NCBI GenBank assembly: GCA_029261855.1
Contig: JAJDAN010000089.1
Coordinates: 186,001 to 250,000 of the forward strand
Reading direction: 5' to 3'
Origin: Deltaproteobacteria bacterium
Lineage (GTDB): Bacteria > Myxococcota_A > UBA9160 > UBA4427
Length of the DNA stretch: 64,000 bases
Made by a program: the position numbers and the translations under genes. Below, one piece after another: positions 52,933 through 61,573 of the stretch (its first letter is position 1; each line of letters begins with the position of its first letter). Under the pieces are notes generated by a model. It ran no database searches. It worked only from the letters and a program-made list of their open reading frames with translations, and had not been told where the DNA came from.

Positions 52933-53808
52933 ATGGGACTGCTGGACGGCAAGGTGGCGATCATCACGGGCGCGGGCGGCGGACTGGGGCGGGCACACGC
53001 GCTCGCGCTCGCCAAGGAAGGCGCCGCGATCCTCGTCAACGATCTCGGGGGCTCGGTGGATGGAACCGGCGCGGGCAACACGATGGCCGACGCCGTCGTC
53101 GACGAGATCCGCAACAGCGGCGGCAACGCCGTCGCCAACCACGGGGACGTCACGAGCGCAGACGACGCCCAGGCCATGGTCGCCCAGGCCGTCGAAGAAT
53201 TCGGCCGCCTCGACATCCTCATCAACAACGCCGGCATCCTGCGCGACAAGTCGTTCAAGAAGATGACCGAGGACCTCTGGGATCCCGTCGTCGCCGTCCA
53301 CCTGCGCGGCACCTACCAACCGACACGCGCCGCCTACCTTCACATGCTCGAGCAAGGCAGCGGCGGTCGGATCATCATGACGAGCTCGACGTCGGGACTG
53401 ATCGGCAACTTCGGACAGACCAACTACGGCGCCGCCAAGGCGGGGATCGCCGGTTTCATGCGCTGTCTCGCCATCGAAGGCGTGAAGGCCGGCATCACCG
53501 TCAACGTCCTGGCGCCGAACGCCTACTCCCGCATGACCGCGTCGCTCTTCCCGGAAGGGTCCGAAGAGCGCTTCGCGCCGGACAAGGTGTCTCCCGCCAT
53601 CGCCTGGCTGTGCTCGGACGAGGCCGCCGACATCACCGGGCGCCAGTTCGTGATCAGCGGCAATCGCGTAACGCTGCTCTACCCGGCGGGCCACACGATC
53701 GCCGACAAAGCGGACGGCATGTGGAGCGCTTCGGAGATCGGCCAGAAGATCCGCGACTCCGTCGCCGACTGGCCCGAGCCCGCGACGGTGCCGAAGCTGA
53801 TCTTCTGA
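52933..53808 (+). CDS. SDR-family dehydrogenase (MFE-2 / 3-hydroxyacyl-CoA dehydrogenase-like)
   Basis: The 291-residue protein has the NAD-binding TGAGGGLGRAHA, NDLGGSVDG after the second strand, the NNAG motif, catalytic Ser in TSSTSG and Tyr-x3-Lys in NYGAAKAG. The NDLGG segment is typical of the dehydrogenase part of peroxisomal multifunctional enzyme type 2 and its bacterial relatives, which oxidise 3-hydroxyacyl-CoA. GAGGAG lies before the ATG. It is convergent with the enoyl-CoA hydratase gene, which fits a beta-oxidation theme. Confidence 0.92.
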   Translation: MGLLDGKVAIITGAGGGLGRAHALALAKEGAAILVNDLGGSVDGTGAGNTMADAVVDEIRNSGGNAVANHGDVTSADDAQAMVAQAVEEFGRLDILINNAGILRDKSFKKMTEDLWDPVVAVHLRGTYQPTRAAYLHMLEQGSGGRIIMTSSTSGLIGNFGQTNYGAAKAGIAGFMRCLAIEGVKAGITVNVLAPNAYSRMTASLFPEGSEERFAPDKVSPAIAWLCSDEAADITGRQFVISGNRVTLLYPAGHTIADKADGMWSASEIGQKIRDSVADWPEPATVPKLIF

Positions 53809-53817
53809 AGATCCGGG

Positions 53818-54510
53818 TCAGGCCTGGGCGCTCTGTCCCGCCTCGGACTCGAGTCCGGCGCGGATTGCGTCCTGGGCGCGCTCGTTGATGCGGGCCTTGG
53901 TGGCCACGTAGCTCGGCATGTCGACCGTCGACAGTCGTTCGGCTTCCTCCCGGGCAACCTCGGCGAGGCGGTCCGGGTCCACGACCCGGTCGACATAGCC
54001 GAGCCGGAGGGCTTCCTCCGGGCCGAACATCGCGCCGCCGGTGATGCGCGCGAAGCCGGGCGGTGTCAGCCGATGCCTCGCCAACTCGACAGCAAAGCGC
54101 GGCACCGTCAGGCCGATCGCGACTTCGTTCATGCCGATCCGGAAGTCCCCGGACACGGCGACCCGGACGTCGGCGGACAGCATCAGGAATGCACCCATCG
54201 GGTAGGCGTGTCCCGTACACGCGGTGACGATGGGCCGGGGAAAGGCGAGCATCCGAAGGATCAGATTCGCCCCCGCCCGCACCATCTCGAGACCCGGGCC
54301 CGCGCCGCGGCCGAAGGTCGCCAGGTCGAAGCCCGCGGAAAAGATGCCCGGCCGACCTCGGAGGACCGCTACCGCCCCGGCATGCTCGACCTCTGTCAGC
54401 GCCGCGTCGACCTCGCCGATCAGCTCTCGCGACATCGCGTTCACCTTGCCGTCGTCCACGTCGACCCAGGCGATCCGGTCTTCGATCGTCACTCGCACGT
54501 TGCTCGTCAT
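53818..54510 (-). CDS. Enoyl-CoA hydratase/isomerase family protein
   Basis: The 230-residue crotonase-fold protein has the first oxyanion segment FSAGFDLATFG and the second CTGHAYPMGAFLML. Glu residues of classic hydratases are in part replaced (MNEVAIGLTVP), so it may be an isomerase or hydrolase branch member. GGAGG is well placed before the ATG. It is divergent from the TetR gene at 54609, and the shared region holds overlapping promoters and a palindrome. Confidence 0.9.
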   Translation of the reverse strand: MTSNVRVTIEDRIAWVDVDDGKVNAMSRELIGEVDAALTEVEHAGAVAVLRGRPGIFSAGFDLATFGRGAGPGLEMVRAGANLILRMLAFPRPIVTACTGHAYPMGAFLMLSADVRVAVSGDFRIGMNEVAIGLTVPRFAVELARHRLTPPGFARITGGAMFGPEEALRLGYVDRVVDPDRLAEVAREEAERLSTVDMPSYVATKARINERAQDAIRAGLESEAGQSAQA

Positions 54511-54534
54511 CGCAGTTCCTCCAAGACGGGCGCC

Positions 54535-54562
54535 TTGTTCGTTCTAGACCAATCGTTATAAT
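54535..54562 (+). promoter_or_regulatory. Promoter of the TetR gene at 54609
   Basis: TTGTTC (54535-54540) and the perfect TATAAT (54557-54562) lie 16 bases apart, strong for such a G+C-rich region. The imperfect palindrome at 54545-54560 occupies the spacer. Confidence 0.55.
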
Positions 54563-54569
54563 TCTGCAA
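54541..54569 (-). promoter_or_regulatory. Overlapping minus-strand promoter of the enoyl-CoA hydratase gene
   Basis: On the minus strand TTGCAG (54564-54569) and TAGAAC (54541-54546) are separated by 17 bases. It overlaps the plus-strand promoter, so one regulator bound here could control both directions. Confidence 0.45.
54545..54560. promoter_or_regulatory. Candidate TetR operator TAGACCAATCGTTATA
   Basis: The half-sites TAGACCAA and TATAACGA (read from the two strands) agree at five of eight positions, an imperfect dyad. TAGACC half-sites are common in operators of NemR- and LmrA-type TetR proteins, and the adjacent regulator resembles the LmrA/YxaF branch. Confidence 0.45.
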
Positions 54570-54608
54570 CCGTCCGGCCGCGAGGGGAATGGAGGGGCAG
54601 GGAACGAC

Positions 54609-55178
54609 ATGGGAAAGGCGAGCCTCCACAAGGACAACCTCGTCCGGACGGCGATGCGCCTGTTCCGCAGGCAGGGCTACGCGTCGAGCGGGTTGCAGCA
54701 GATCCTCGCCGAGAGCGGGGCGCCCAAGGGATCCCTCTATCACTACTTCCCCGATGGCAAAGAGGCGCTGGGGGAGGCGGCGGTTCGGCTTGCGGCGGAC
54801 ATGATCGGTCGGATGCTGCGGGACCTCGCGGACCGTCACAGCGATCCCACCGCGTTCGTCCGCGCCTACGCCCGGACGATGGCGGGCTGGATGCAGGCGT
54901 CGGACTTCGAGTCCGGCTGTCCGATTGCGACGACCCTGCTCGAAACGGCTCCCCAGTCGCCCGCGATCACGGCGGCAGGGCTGCAAGCCATCGACGACTG
55001 GACGGACGTGATCGCAGGCGTATTCGAGCGGGACGGAATGCCACGCCGCAGTGCGCGCACCCGGGCAGGGCTCGTGATCAGCGCCATGGAGGGAGCCCTG
55101 ATCCTGGCGCGCGTTCGCCAATCGACCCGGCCGATCCTGGATGTCGTCCAGATCGCAAGCGCATCCGGGACAGCGTAG
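54609..55178 (+). CDS. TetR-family regulator (LmrA/YxaF-like)
   Basis: The 189-residue regulator has the N-terminal helix-turn-helix with LFRRQGYASSGLQQILAESGAPKGSLYHYFPDGKEAL, a form typical of the LmrA/YxaF branch, and a Cys in the ligand domain (GCPIATTLLE). It probably represses itself and the divergent enoyl-CoA hydratase gene. The nitronate monooxygenase and pentose phosphate genes follow on the same strand 31 bases downstream, so it may also influence them. Confidence 0.92.
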   Translation: MGKASLHKDNLVRTAMRLFRRQGYASSGLQQILAESGAPKGSLYHYFPDGKEALGEAAVRLAADMIGRMLRDLADRHSDPTAFVRAYARTMAGWMQASDFESGCPIATTLLETAPQSPAITAAGLQAIDDWTDVIAGVFERDGMPRRSARTRAGLVISAMEGALILARVRQSTRPILDVVQIASASGTA

Positions 55179-55209
55179 ACTCGCCTGCCGGAGAGCCCTC
55201 CCAATCACC

Positions 55210-56181
55210 ATGTCCACGCTTCCCACCCTGGCGTCTCGCTTCACCGCGCTTCTCGGTGCCTCGGCTCCGATCCAGCTGGCGGCCATGCCGGGAGTCGCGA
55301 CCCCGGCGCTCGTCGCTGCCGTCGCAAACGCCGGTGGCGTGGGCATGCTGCCGGCACCGATGCTGTCACCCGAAGCGCTCGAAGCCGCCATCGACGACGT
55401 CGCCGAGCGCAGCTCAGGTGTCTTCGGCGTCAATTTCCTGATGCCGTTCCTCGACCCGGCCTGCGTGGCCGTCGCCGCGCGCAAGACGCCCCTGGTCGAG
55501 TTCTTCTACGGCGACCCGCGCCACGACCTCGTGGAGGAGGTGCACGGCTCGGGCGCACTCGTCAGCTGGCAGGTCGGATCCGCCGACGAGGCCGCGGCGG
55601 CAGAGCAAGCCGGCTGCGACCTCGTGGTCGCCCAGGGCACCGAAGCCGGGGGGCACGTCCGTGGGCAGACCAGCCTGTTGCCCCTGCTGTCACAGGTGCT
55701 CGGGGCGGTTGCCATCCCCGTCGTCGCTGCGGGAGGCATCGCGACGGGAAGGGATCTGGCCGCAGTCCTTGCCTGCGGTGCATCGGCGGCGCGCATCGGG
55801 ACCCGCTTCGTCGCGACCAACGAATCCGGCGCCCACCCCGCCTATGTCGAAGCACTGCTCGCGGCGACTGCCGCGGACACCTGCCTGACCAGCGCCTTCG
55901 AAGCGTTGTGGCCCGACGCTCCGCATCGCGTCCTGCGGTCTGCCGTCGAGGCAGCCGAGCAGCTCGTGGACGACGTCGTGGGTGAGACCCGGATGGGAGG
56001 CCAGCCCGTTCCGATCCAGCGCTTCTCCGTCATCTGTCCGTCGCGCGAAACCACCGGTCGGATCGACGCGATGGCGCTCTACGCGGGAGAATCCGTTTCG
56101 AACACCAATGACGTCCGACCCGCGGCTGACATCGTGAAGACGCTGCTCGCTGAAGCGGCCCACGCGAACGAACGGTCCTGA
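55210..56181 (+). CDS. Nitronate monooxygenase family protein (FMN)
   Basis: The 323-residue TIM-barrel flavoprotein has PIQLAAMPGVATPALVAAVANAGG at the start, VAQGTEAGGHVRG with the catalytic-type His, and VVAAGGIATGRDLAAVLACGA for phosphate binding. Members oxidise alkyl nitronates or reduce related compounds; 2-nitropropane dioxygenase is the older name. It is three bases before zwf, so the two share a transcript. No strong Shine-Dalgarno sequence is seen before its ATG. Confidence 0.88.
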   Translation: MSTLPTLASRFTALLGASAPIQLAAMPGVATPALVAAVANAGGVGMLPAPMLSPEALEAAIDDVAERSSGVFGVNFLMPFLDPACVAVAARKTPLVEFFYGDPRHDLVEEVHGSGALVSWQVGSADEAAAAEQAGCDLVVAQGTEAGGHVRGQTSLLPLLSQVLGAVAIPVVAAGGIATGRDLAAVLACGASAARIGTRFVATNESGAHPAYVEALLAATAADTCLTSAFEALWPDAPHRVLRSAVEAAEQLVDDVVGETRMGGQPVPIQRFSVICPSRETTGRIDAMALYAGESVSNTNDVRPAADIVKTLLAEAAHANERS

Positions 56182-56184
56182 ATC

Positions 56185-57705
56185 ATGGCCGATCCCTCGC
56201 CTCCCAATCAGATCGTCATCTTCGGCGCGAGCGGAGACCTCACCCGACGCAAGCTGATTCCCGCACTCGCGGCGCTCGAGGGGCGCGAGCTGGACGAAGC
56301 GGACTTCTCGGTGCTGGGCGTCGCGCGGCGCGAGAAGAGTGACGAGAGCTTTCGCGCAGAGCTCGCGATCGATGTCCCCGAGGAGTTGCGCCCCGCCTAC
56401 CACCGACTCGCGCCGCGCATCCACTACCAGGCGGCCGACGCCAGCGACGTCGATTCGATGCGTGCGTTGGGAGCCCGCCTCGACGAGCTCCCGGGCGGAC
56501 CGGACGCCGGACGCCTCTTCTACCTCTCTCTCAAGCCCGACCTCTTCGGCCCCACCGTCGAGGCCCTGGCCGAATGCGGTCTACTCGCGATGCGAGAGCA
56601 GGAAACACAGAGCTGGCGGCGCGTCGTGATCGAGAAACCCTTCGGCCGCGATCTGGAGAGCGCGCGGGCCCTCAACGAACACCTGCACCGCTGGCTTCGG
56701 GAAGACCAGATCTACCGCATCGACCACTACCTCGGGAAGGAGACCGTCCAGAACCTGCTCGGGCTGCGCTTCCACAACGCGATCTTCGAGCCGCTGTGGA
56801 ACCGGCATCATGTCGAGCTGGTGCAGATCACCGTGGCCGAGGACATCGGGGTCGAACGCGGGCGCGGCGGTTACTACGACGACACCGGCGCCCTGCGCGA
56901 CATGCTGCAGAACCACATGCTACAGGTGCTGTCCCTCGTCGCCATGGAACCGCCGGCATCGCTGGCGCCCGAAGCCGTGCGCAGCCAGAAGGTCGAGCTG
57001 CTGCGAGCGCTCCGTTGCGCGGACCCACAGCACGTCGACGAAATCTCCGTACGAGCGCGCTACGGCGCGGGTGCGAACGGAGAGGCCGCGTACGTCGATG
57101 AAGAGGGAGTTGCGTTCGGCTCACAGACCGAGACCTTCATCGCCGTGCGGGCCGAGATCGACAACTGGCGCTGGAGCGGCGTGCCCTTCCTGCTGCGTCA
57201 TGGCAAGCGCATGGCGAAGCGCTTCACGGAAGTCCAGGTGCAATTCCGGACGCCGCCGATCCAGCTCTTCAACCGCCCGGACGGCTTGAGCGCGGACGAG
57301 TACCACCGACGGCTGCGCGAGGGCTCACTGTGCGAGATCCGCCCGAACGTCCTCACCGTGAGCCTCCAGCCCCGGGAGGCGATCCGCTTGTCCTTTGGCG
57401 TCAAGCAGCCGGGCGCGTCGATGGTGATGGCGCCGGCGGCGCTCGACTTCGACTACCGCGAGCATTTCGGGAAGGCGCCGGCCGACGCCTACGAACGCCT
57501 GCTGCTCGACGCGCTGCATGGCGACCAGACGCTGTTTCTGCGCGGCGATGAGATCGAGGCATCGTGGCGCTACGCCGACGAGGTGCTCGAGGGCTGGCAA
57601 GGCGGCCCGGCGCCGCCTCTACTGGAGTACCCGGCCGGAAGCTGGGGGCCTTCCGAAGCCGACGCACTCTTCCACGGCTGCGAGGGCGGCTGGTCGCGTG
57701 GCTGA
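56185..57705 (+). CDS. zwf: Glucose-6-phosphate 1-dehydrogenase
   Basis: The enzyme oxidises glucose 6-phosphate to 6-phosphogluconolactone and yields NADPH. The 506-residue protein has the coenzyme motif GASGDLTRRK (about 11-20), the conserved EKPFGRD segment and the active-site RIDHYLGKETVQN. Length matches the family. Its stop overlaps the GTG start of pgl, and the nitronate monooxygenase gene lies just upstream. Confidence 0.96.
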   Translation: MADPSPPNQIVIFGASGDLTRRKLIPALAALEGRELDEADFSVLGVARREKSDESFRAELAIDVPEELRPAYHRLAPRIHYQAADASDVDSMRALGARLDELPGGPDAGRLFYLSLKPDLFGPTVEALAECGLLAMREQETQSWRRVVIEKPFGRDLESARALNEHLHRWLREDQIYRIDHYLGKETVQNLLGLRFHNAIFEPLWNRHHVELVQITVAEDIGVERGRGGYYDDTGALRDMLQNHMLQVLSLVAMEPPASLAPEAVRSQKVELLRALRCADPQHVDEISVRARYGAGANGEAAYVDEEGVAFGSQTETFIAVRAEIDNWRWSGVPFLLRHGKRMAKRFTEVQVQFRTPPIQLFNRPDGLSADEYHRRLREGSLCEIRPNVLTVSLQPREAIRLSFGVKQPGASMVMAPAALDFDYREHFGKAPADAYERLLLDALHGDQTLFLRGDEIEASWRYADEVLEGWQGGPAPPLLEYPAGSWGPSEADALFHGCEGGWSRG

Positions 57706-58369
57706 CCCGCCGGCGCTGCGTTCAGCCGGGGACCCTGCCCCCGCAGCGGCAGCGGCTGTCGCAGAGACCCTCGAGACGAGCCTCGCCCGAAACGGCCGCG
57801 CCCGCCTCGCCGTGCCGGGCGGATCGGCGCTCGCGGTGCTGCCCTTCCTGCGCGACGCACTGGGCGGCACCTGGCGACGCGTTCTGCTCACCTGGACGGA
57901 CGAGCGCTGCGTCCCGTTTGCGAGCCCGGACTCGAATCGCGGATCGGCCTATCGCAACGCTGCGCTCGACGACCGGGACCCGCCCGCGGGCGAGCTCCCC
58001 CTCTACCGAGACGGCGAGTCGGCCCTGCAAGCGTGCCGCCGCGTCGAGCAGGCACTGACCGCCGACTTCGACGACGCCCTCGACGCCGTCCTGCTCGGCC
58101 TCGGACAGGACGGGCACATCGCCTCGTTGTTCCCGGGTCGCCCTGCGCTGCCGGGACGTGTCGCGTTCGTCTCCGATAGCCCGAAACCCCCCGCGGAGCG
58201 CATCACCCTCACCGGGCCGCTCTTCGCGACGGCCGCTCGTGTCGTCGTGTTCGCGAGCGGCGAAGAGAAGCGCGACGCTTGCGAACGATTGCTCGCGCGC
58301 GACCCGGCGCTGCCCGCGAGCGCATTCCCGAACCTGCTCCTCGTGAGCGACATGGAGAGAACACGATGA
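57698..58369 (+). CDS. pgl: 6-phosphogluconolactonase
   Basis: The 223-residue enzyme hydrolyses the lactone made by Zwf. It has the sugar-isomerase-like fold with VPGGSALAVL, LTWTDERCVPF, DSNRGSAYRN and GLGQDGHIASLFPG, all hallmarks of the DevB/Pgl family. The GTG start overlaps the zwf stop by eight bases, and its stop overlaps the gnd ATG, indicating translational coupling through the pathway. Confidence 0.93.
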   Translation: MADPPALRSAGDPAPAAAAAVAETLETSLARNGRARLAVPGGSALAVLPFLRDALGGTWRRVLLTWTDERCVPFASPDSNRGSAYRNAALDDRDPPAGELPLYRDGESALQACRRVEQALTADFDDALDAVLLGLGQDGHIASLFPGRPALPGRVAFVSDSPKPPAERITLTGPLFATAARVVVFASGEEKRDACERLLARDPALPASAFPNLLLVSDMERTR

Positions 58370-59781
58370 GTGAGGACCTCTGCGACGTCGGTGTCGTCGG
58401 CCTCGGAGTCATGGGTGCCAACCTGGCGCGCAACTTCGCGAGCCGCGGACACCGGGTTGCCGGCTACGCGCGCCACCGCGAGACCACCGAAGCGCTGGCG
58501 GCCGCGCATCCCGAGGCCGGCTTGCGGCTTTCCAACGACCTTCCCGACTTCGTCGCGAGCATCCGCCGGCCCCGGCGCATCCTGCTGATGGTTCCAGCCG
58601 GCGCCGCCGTGGACGCCGTGATCGGCGACCTCGCACCCCTGCTCGAGCCGGATGACATCGTCATCGACGGGGGCAATAGCCACTACCCCGACACGGATCG
58701 CCGGGCCGAGGCGGCGAGGTCGACGCCCTGGCACTTCTTCGGCGCAGGCGTCAGCGGCGGCGAAGAGGGCGCGCTGCGAGGACCGTCGATCATGCCAGGC
58801 GGCGACCGCGAAGCCTGGAACAGCCTGCGCTCGCTGCTCGAATCGATCGCCGCGACCAGCGACACCGGGCCCTGCGTCACCTACTGCGGACGCGGGTCGG
58901 CCGGGCACTTCGTGAAGATGGTCCACAACGGCATCGAGTACGGCGACATGCAGCTGATCGCCGAGGCCGCCATGTTGCTACGTCGCGGACTCGGGCTGTC
59001 CGTCGACGAGATCGCCGACATCTTCGACAGCTGGAACGCCGGCGAGCTCGAGAGCTTCCTGATCGAGATCAGCGCACAGATCTTCCGCACCCGGGACCCG
59101 GAACGCCCGGGCGAACCCCTGCTCGACGCGGTTCTCGACAAGGCGGGGCAGAAGGGCACCGGACGCTGGACCGTGCAGGCCGCCCTCGACCTGGGTGTCG
59201 CGGTCCCGACCCTGAGCGCGGCGGTCGACGCGCGAATCGCGAGCAGCGACGTCGCCGGACGCGAGCGGGCCGCGCAACGTTTCCGCGAACGCGCGGGCCG
59301 GCCGATCGAGGGCCTGAGCGCCGATCAGGTGCGAGCGGCGCTCTTCGCGGCGAAGATCGCAAGCTACACCCAGGGCTTCGAGCTGCTGCAACGGGCGTCG
59401 GGGGCCTTCGGCTACGGGACGGAGCTACCCGAAGTCGCGCGCATCTGGAAGGCCGGCTGCATCATCCGCGCGCGCTTCCTCGACGAAGTCAGCACGGCCT
59501 TCCGTGAGGACTCCGCCCGGCCCCTGATCCTGGCACCCGCCTTCTCGGCTCGCGTGACCGAACGCCTGTCCGACTGGCGCAGCGTCGTCCGAGCCGCCAC
59601 GGGCGCAGGGCTTCCCGCGCCCGGCCTCTCGGCTTCACTCGCCTGGTTCGACACGCTCACCACGGCGCGCGGCAGCGCCGACCTGATCCAGGCGCAGCGC
59701 GATTCGTTCGGAAGCCACACCTACGAGCGCCGCGATCACCCGGGCAAGGCCGTTCACAGCGACTGGTCGGGCGAGCCGTGA
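58366..59781 (+). CDS. gnd: 6-phosphogluconate dehydrogenase, decarboxylating
   Basis: The 471-residue enzyme converts 6-phosphogluconate to ribulose 5-phosphate, CO2 and NADPH. It has the coenzyme motif GLGVMGANLARN, the DGGNSHYPDT loop, GVSGGEEGALRGPSIMPGG and the catalytic Lys in GHFVKMVHNGIEYGDMQ. The length fits the long, dimeric form. It completes the oxidative pentose phosphate operon zwf-pgl-gnd. Confidence 0.96.
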   Translation: MSEDLCDVGVVGLGVMGANLARNFASRGHRVAGYARHRETTEALAAAHPEAGLRLSNDLPDFVASIRRPRRILLMVPAGAAVDAVIGDLAPLLEPDDIVIDGGNSHYPDTDRRAEAARSTPWHFFGAGVSGGEEGALRGPSIMPGGDREAWNSLRSLLESIAATSDTGPCVTYCGRGSAGHFVKMVHNGIEYGDMQLIAEAAMLLRRGLGLSVDEIADIFDSWNAGELESFLIEISAQIFRTRDPERPGEPLLDAVLDKAGQKGTGRWTVQAALDLGVAVPTLSAAVDARIASSDVAGRERAAQRFRERAGRPIEGLSADQVRAALFAAKIASYTQGFELLQRASGAFGYGTELPEVARIWKAGCIIRARFLDEVSTAFREDSARPLILAPAFSARVTERLSDWRSVVRAATGAGLPAPGLSASLAWFDTLTTARGSADLIQAQRDSFGSHTYERRDHPGKAVHSDWSGEP

Positions 59782-59934
59782 AGCGCGCAATGCAAAAATG
59801 TAATCGGACGATCGATTCGGTGCATGCCGACTGTTCGAACCGCGTCGCGAGATTGTGTATCCCAGCTACTCTCTGGATCCCGCTCTGACAAGTCGAGCCA
59901 GCCACGAGACATCCAACTGGGGTACCCGTTCCGA

Positions 59935-61497
59935 ATGAAGAAGAAGCTTCGAGTCGTCACCCACGGTCTTCTGCTCGCCGCCGCCTGCCTGGGCGTTCTG
60001 GCGACGGCTGCCGAGGCGGCCGAGGACAAACCGAACATCCTCGTCATCTGGGGCGACGACATCGGCCGCACGAATCTCAGCGCCTACTCGATGGGCATGA
60101 TGGGCTACCGCACGCCGAACATCGACCGCATCGCGCGGGAAGGCATGATGTTCACCGACTACTACGGCGAGCAGAGCTGCACCGCCGGTCGGTCCTCCTT
60201 CATCACGGGTCAGAGCGTGTTTCGCACGGGCCTCAGCAAGGTGGGGCTGCCCGGCGCCAAGGAGGGCATGCAGATCGAGGATCCCACCATCGCCGTCGTC
60301 CTCAAGGACCAGGGCTACGCGACCGGGCAGTTCGGCAAGAACCACCTCGGCGATCGCGACGAGCACCTGCCCACGAACAACGGCTTCGATGAATTCTTCG
60401 GGAACCTCTACCACCTGAACGCCGAGGAAGAGCCCGAGAACGAGGATTACCCCAAGAATCCGGATTTCCGAAAGCGCTTCGGTCCGCGGGGCGTCATCAA
60501 GTCCTTCGCAGGAGGCAAGATCGAAGACACGGGCGCACTCACCAAGAAGCGCATGGAAACGATCGACGACGAGACGGTGGCGGCCGCGCTCGACTTCATC
60601 GAACGCCAGAACAAGGCCGGCAAGCCCTTCTTCCTGTGGTGGAGCGGCACGCGGATGCACTTCCGCACCCACGTGAAGCCGGAGCTGCGCGGCATTTCGG
60701 GGCAGGACGAGTACGGCGACGGCATGGTCGAGCACGACATGCACATCGGGATGTTCCTCGAGAAGCTCGACGAGCTCGGCATCGCGGACAACACCCTCGT
60801 CTTCTACTCGACGGACAACGGCCCGCACTACAACACCTGGCCGGATGCGGCGTCTACGCCCTTCCGCGGCGAGAAGAACACGAACTGGGAAGGCGGCTGG
60901 CGCGTGCCCTCCATGGTGCGCTGGCCGGGCCGGATCCCGGCAGACACCGTCTCGAATCAGATCGTTCACCACATGGACTGGCTGCCGACCTTCGCGGCGG
61001 TCGCGGGCAACGACGACATCAAGGAAGAGCTGCTCGACGGCTACAAGTCGAAGGCCATGGGCCGTCGCTACAAGGTCCACCTCGACGGCTACAACGTGCT
61101 GCCGCACCTGCTGGGCAAGTCCGAAACGACGCCTCGCAAGGAGATCTTCTACTTCACCGACGACGGTGACCTGAGCGCGCTCCGCTACCAGGACTGGAAG
61201 CTGATCTTCATGGAACAACGCGTCCAGGGCACCCTGAAGACCTGGTCCGAGCCCTTCGTTCCCCTCCGCATCCCGCTGATCTTCAACCTGCGGCGCGACC
61301 CCTGGGAGCGAGCATCGCTCACCTCGAATACCTACTACGACTGGGTCATCGACCGGGCCTACCTGCTCGTTCCGGCACAGACCTATGTGGGCAACTTCAT
61401 GGCTACCTTCAAGAAGTACCCGCCGCGTCAGTCCGCAGCGAGCTTCTCACTCGACAAGGTCATGGAACAGCTGAAGCAGGGCGCGGGATCGAACTGA
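59935..61497 (+). CDS. Exported sulfatase (arylsulfatase family)
   Basis: The 520-residue enzyme has a clear signal peptide (about 1-29) and the alkaline phosphatase-like sulfatase fold. Metal ligands Asp41-Asp42 are in IWGDDIG. The formylglycine motif is CTAGR (82-86), the CxAxR variant of the more usual CxPxR, followed by SSFITGQ. Other family segments are GQFGKNHLG and STDNGPHYNTWPD. The ATG at 59935 starts the signal peptide; an in-frame ATG at 59824 would prefix an odd leader. A maturation enzyme is not encoded nearby. The 153 bases before the gene hold AT-rich sequence but no promoter I would defend. Confidence 0.92.
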   Translation: MKKKLRVVTHGLLLAAACLGVLATAAEAAEDKPNILVIWGDDIGRTNLSAYSMGMMGYRTPNIDRIAREGMMFTDYYGEQSCTAGRSSFITGQSVFRTGLSKVGLPGAKEGMQIEDPTIAVVLKDQGYATGQFGKNHLGDRDEHLPTNNGFDEFFGNLYHLNAEEEPENEDYPKNPDFRKRFGPRGVIKSFAGGKIEDTGALTKKRMETIDDETVAAALDFIERQNKAGKPFFLWWSGTRMHFRTHVKPELRGISGQDEYGDGMVEHDMHIGMFLEKLDELGIADNTLVFYSTDNGPHYNTWPDAASTPFRGEKNTNWEGGWRVPSMVRWPGRIPADTVSNQIVHHMDWLPTFAAVAGNDDIKEELLDGYKSKAMGRRYKVHLDGYNVLPHLLGKSETTPRKEIFYFTDDGDLSALRYQDWKLIFMEQRVQGTLKTWSEPFVPLRIPLIFNLRRDPWERASLTSNTYYDWVIDRAYLLVPAQTYVGNFMATFKKYPPRQSAASFSLDKVMEQLKQGAGSN

Positions 61498-61511
61498 CGG
61501 GGCCCGCGCCT

Positions 61512-61549
61512 GGGCTTTGAGTGGGGGCTTGGAGTCAGGGGCTTCGAGC
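61512..61549. repeat. Decayed 13-14-base tandem repeat between convergent genes
   Basis: Three units of the form GGGGCTT-N-GAGT lie in tandem (starting near 61512, 61525 and 61538). They sit between the sulfatase stop and the stop of the convergent MgtC-family gene. No hairpin with a T-run is evident. Confidence 0.5.
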
Positions 61550-61573
61550 GCGAAAGTGACGCGCTGAACGCGC

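Noticed and set aside
59830-59850. tRNA-like TTCGAAC segment
   Set aside because: It resembles part of a T-loop, but no acceptor stem or cloverleaf can be formed around it.
59824-61497. Longer sulfatase starting at the ATG at 59824
   Set aside because: The added 37 residues are not part of a signal peptide, whereas a standard signal peptide starts at 59935.
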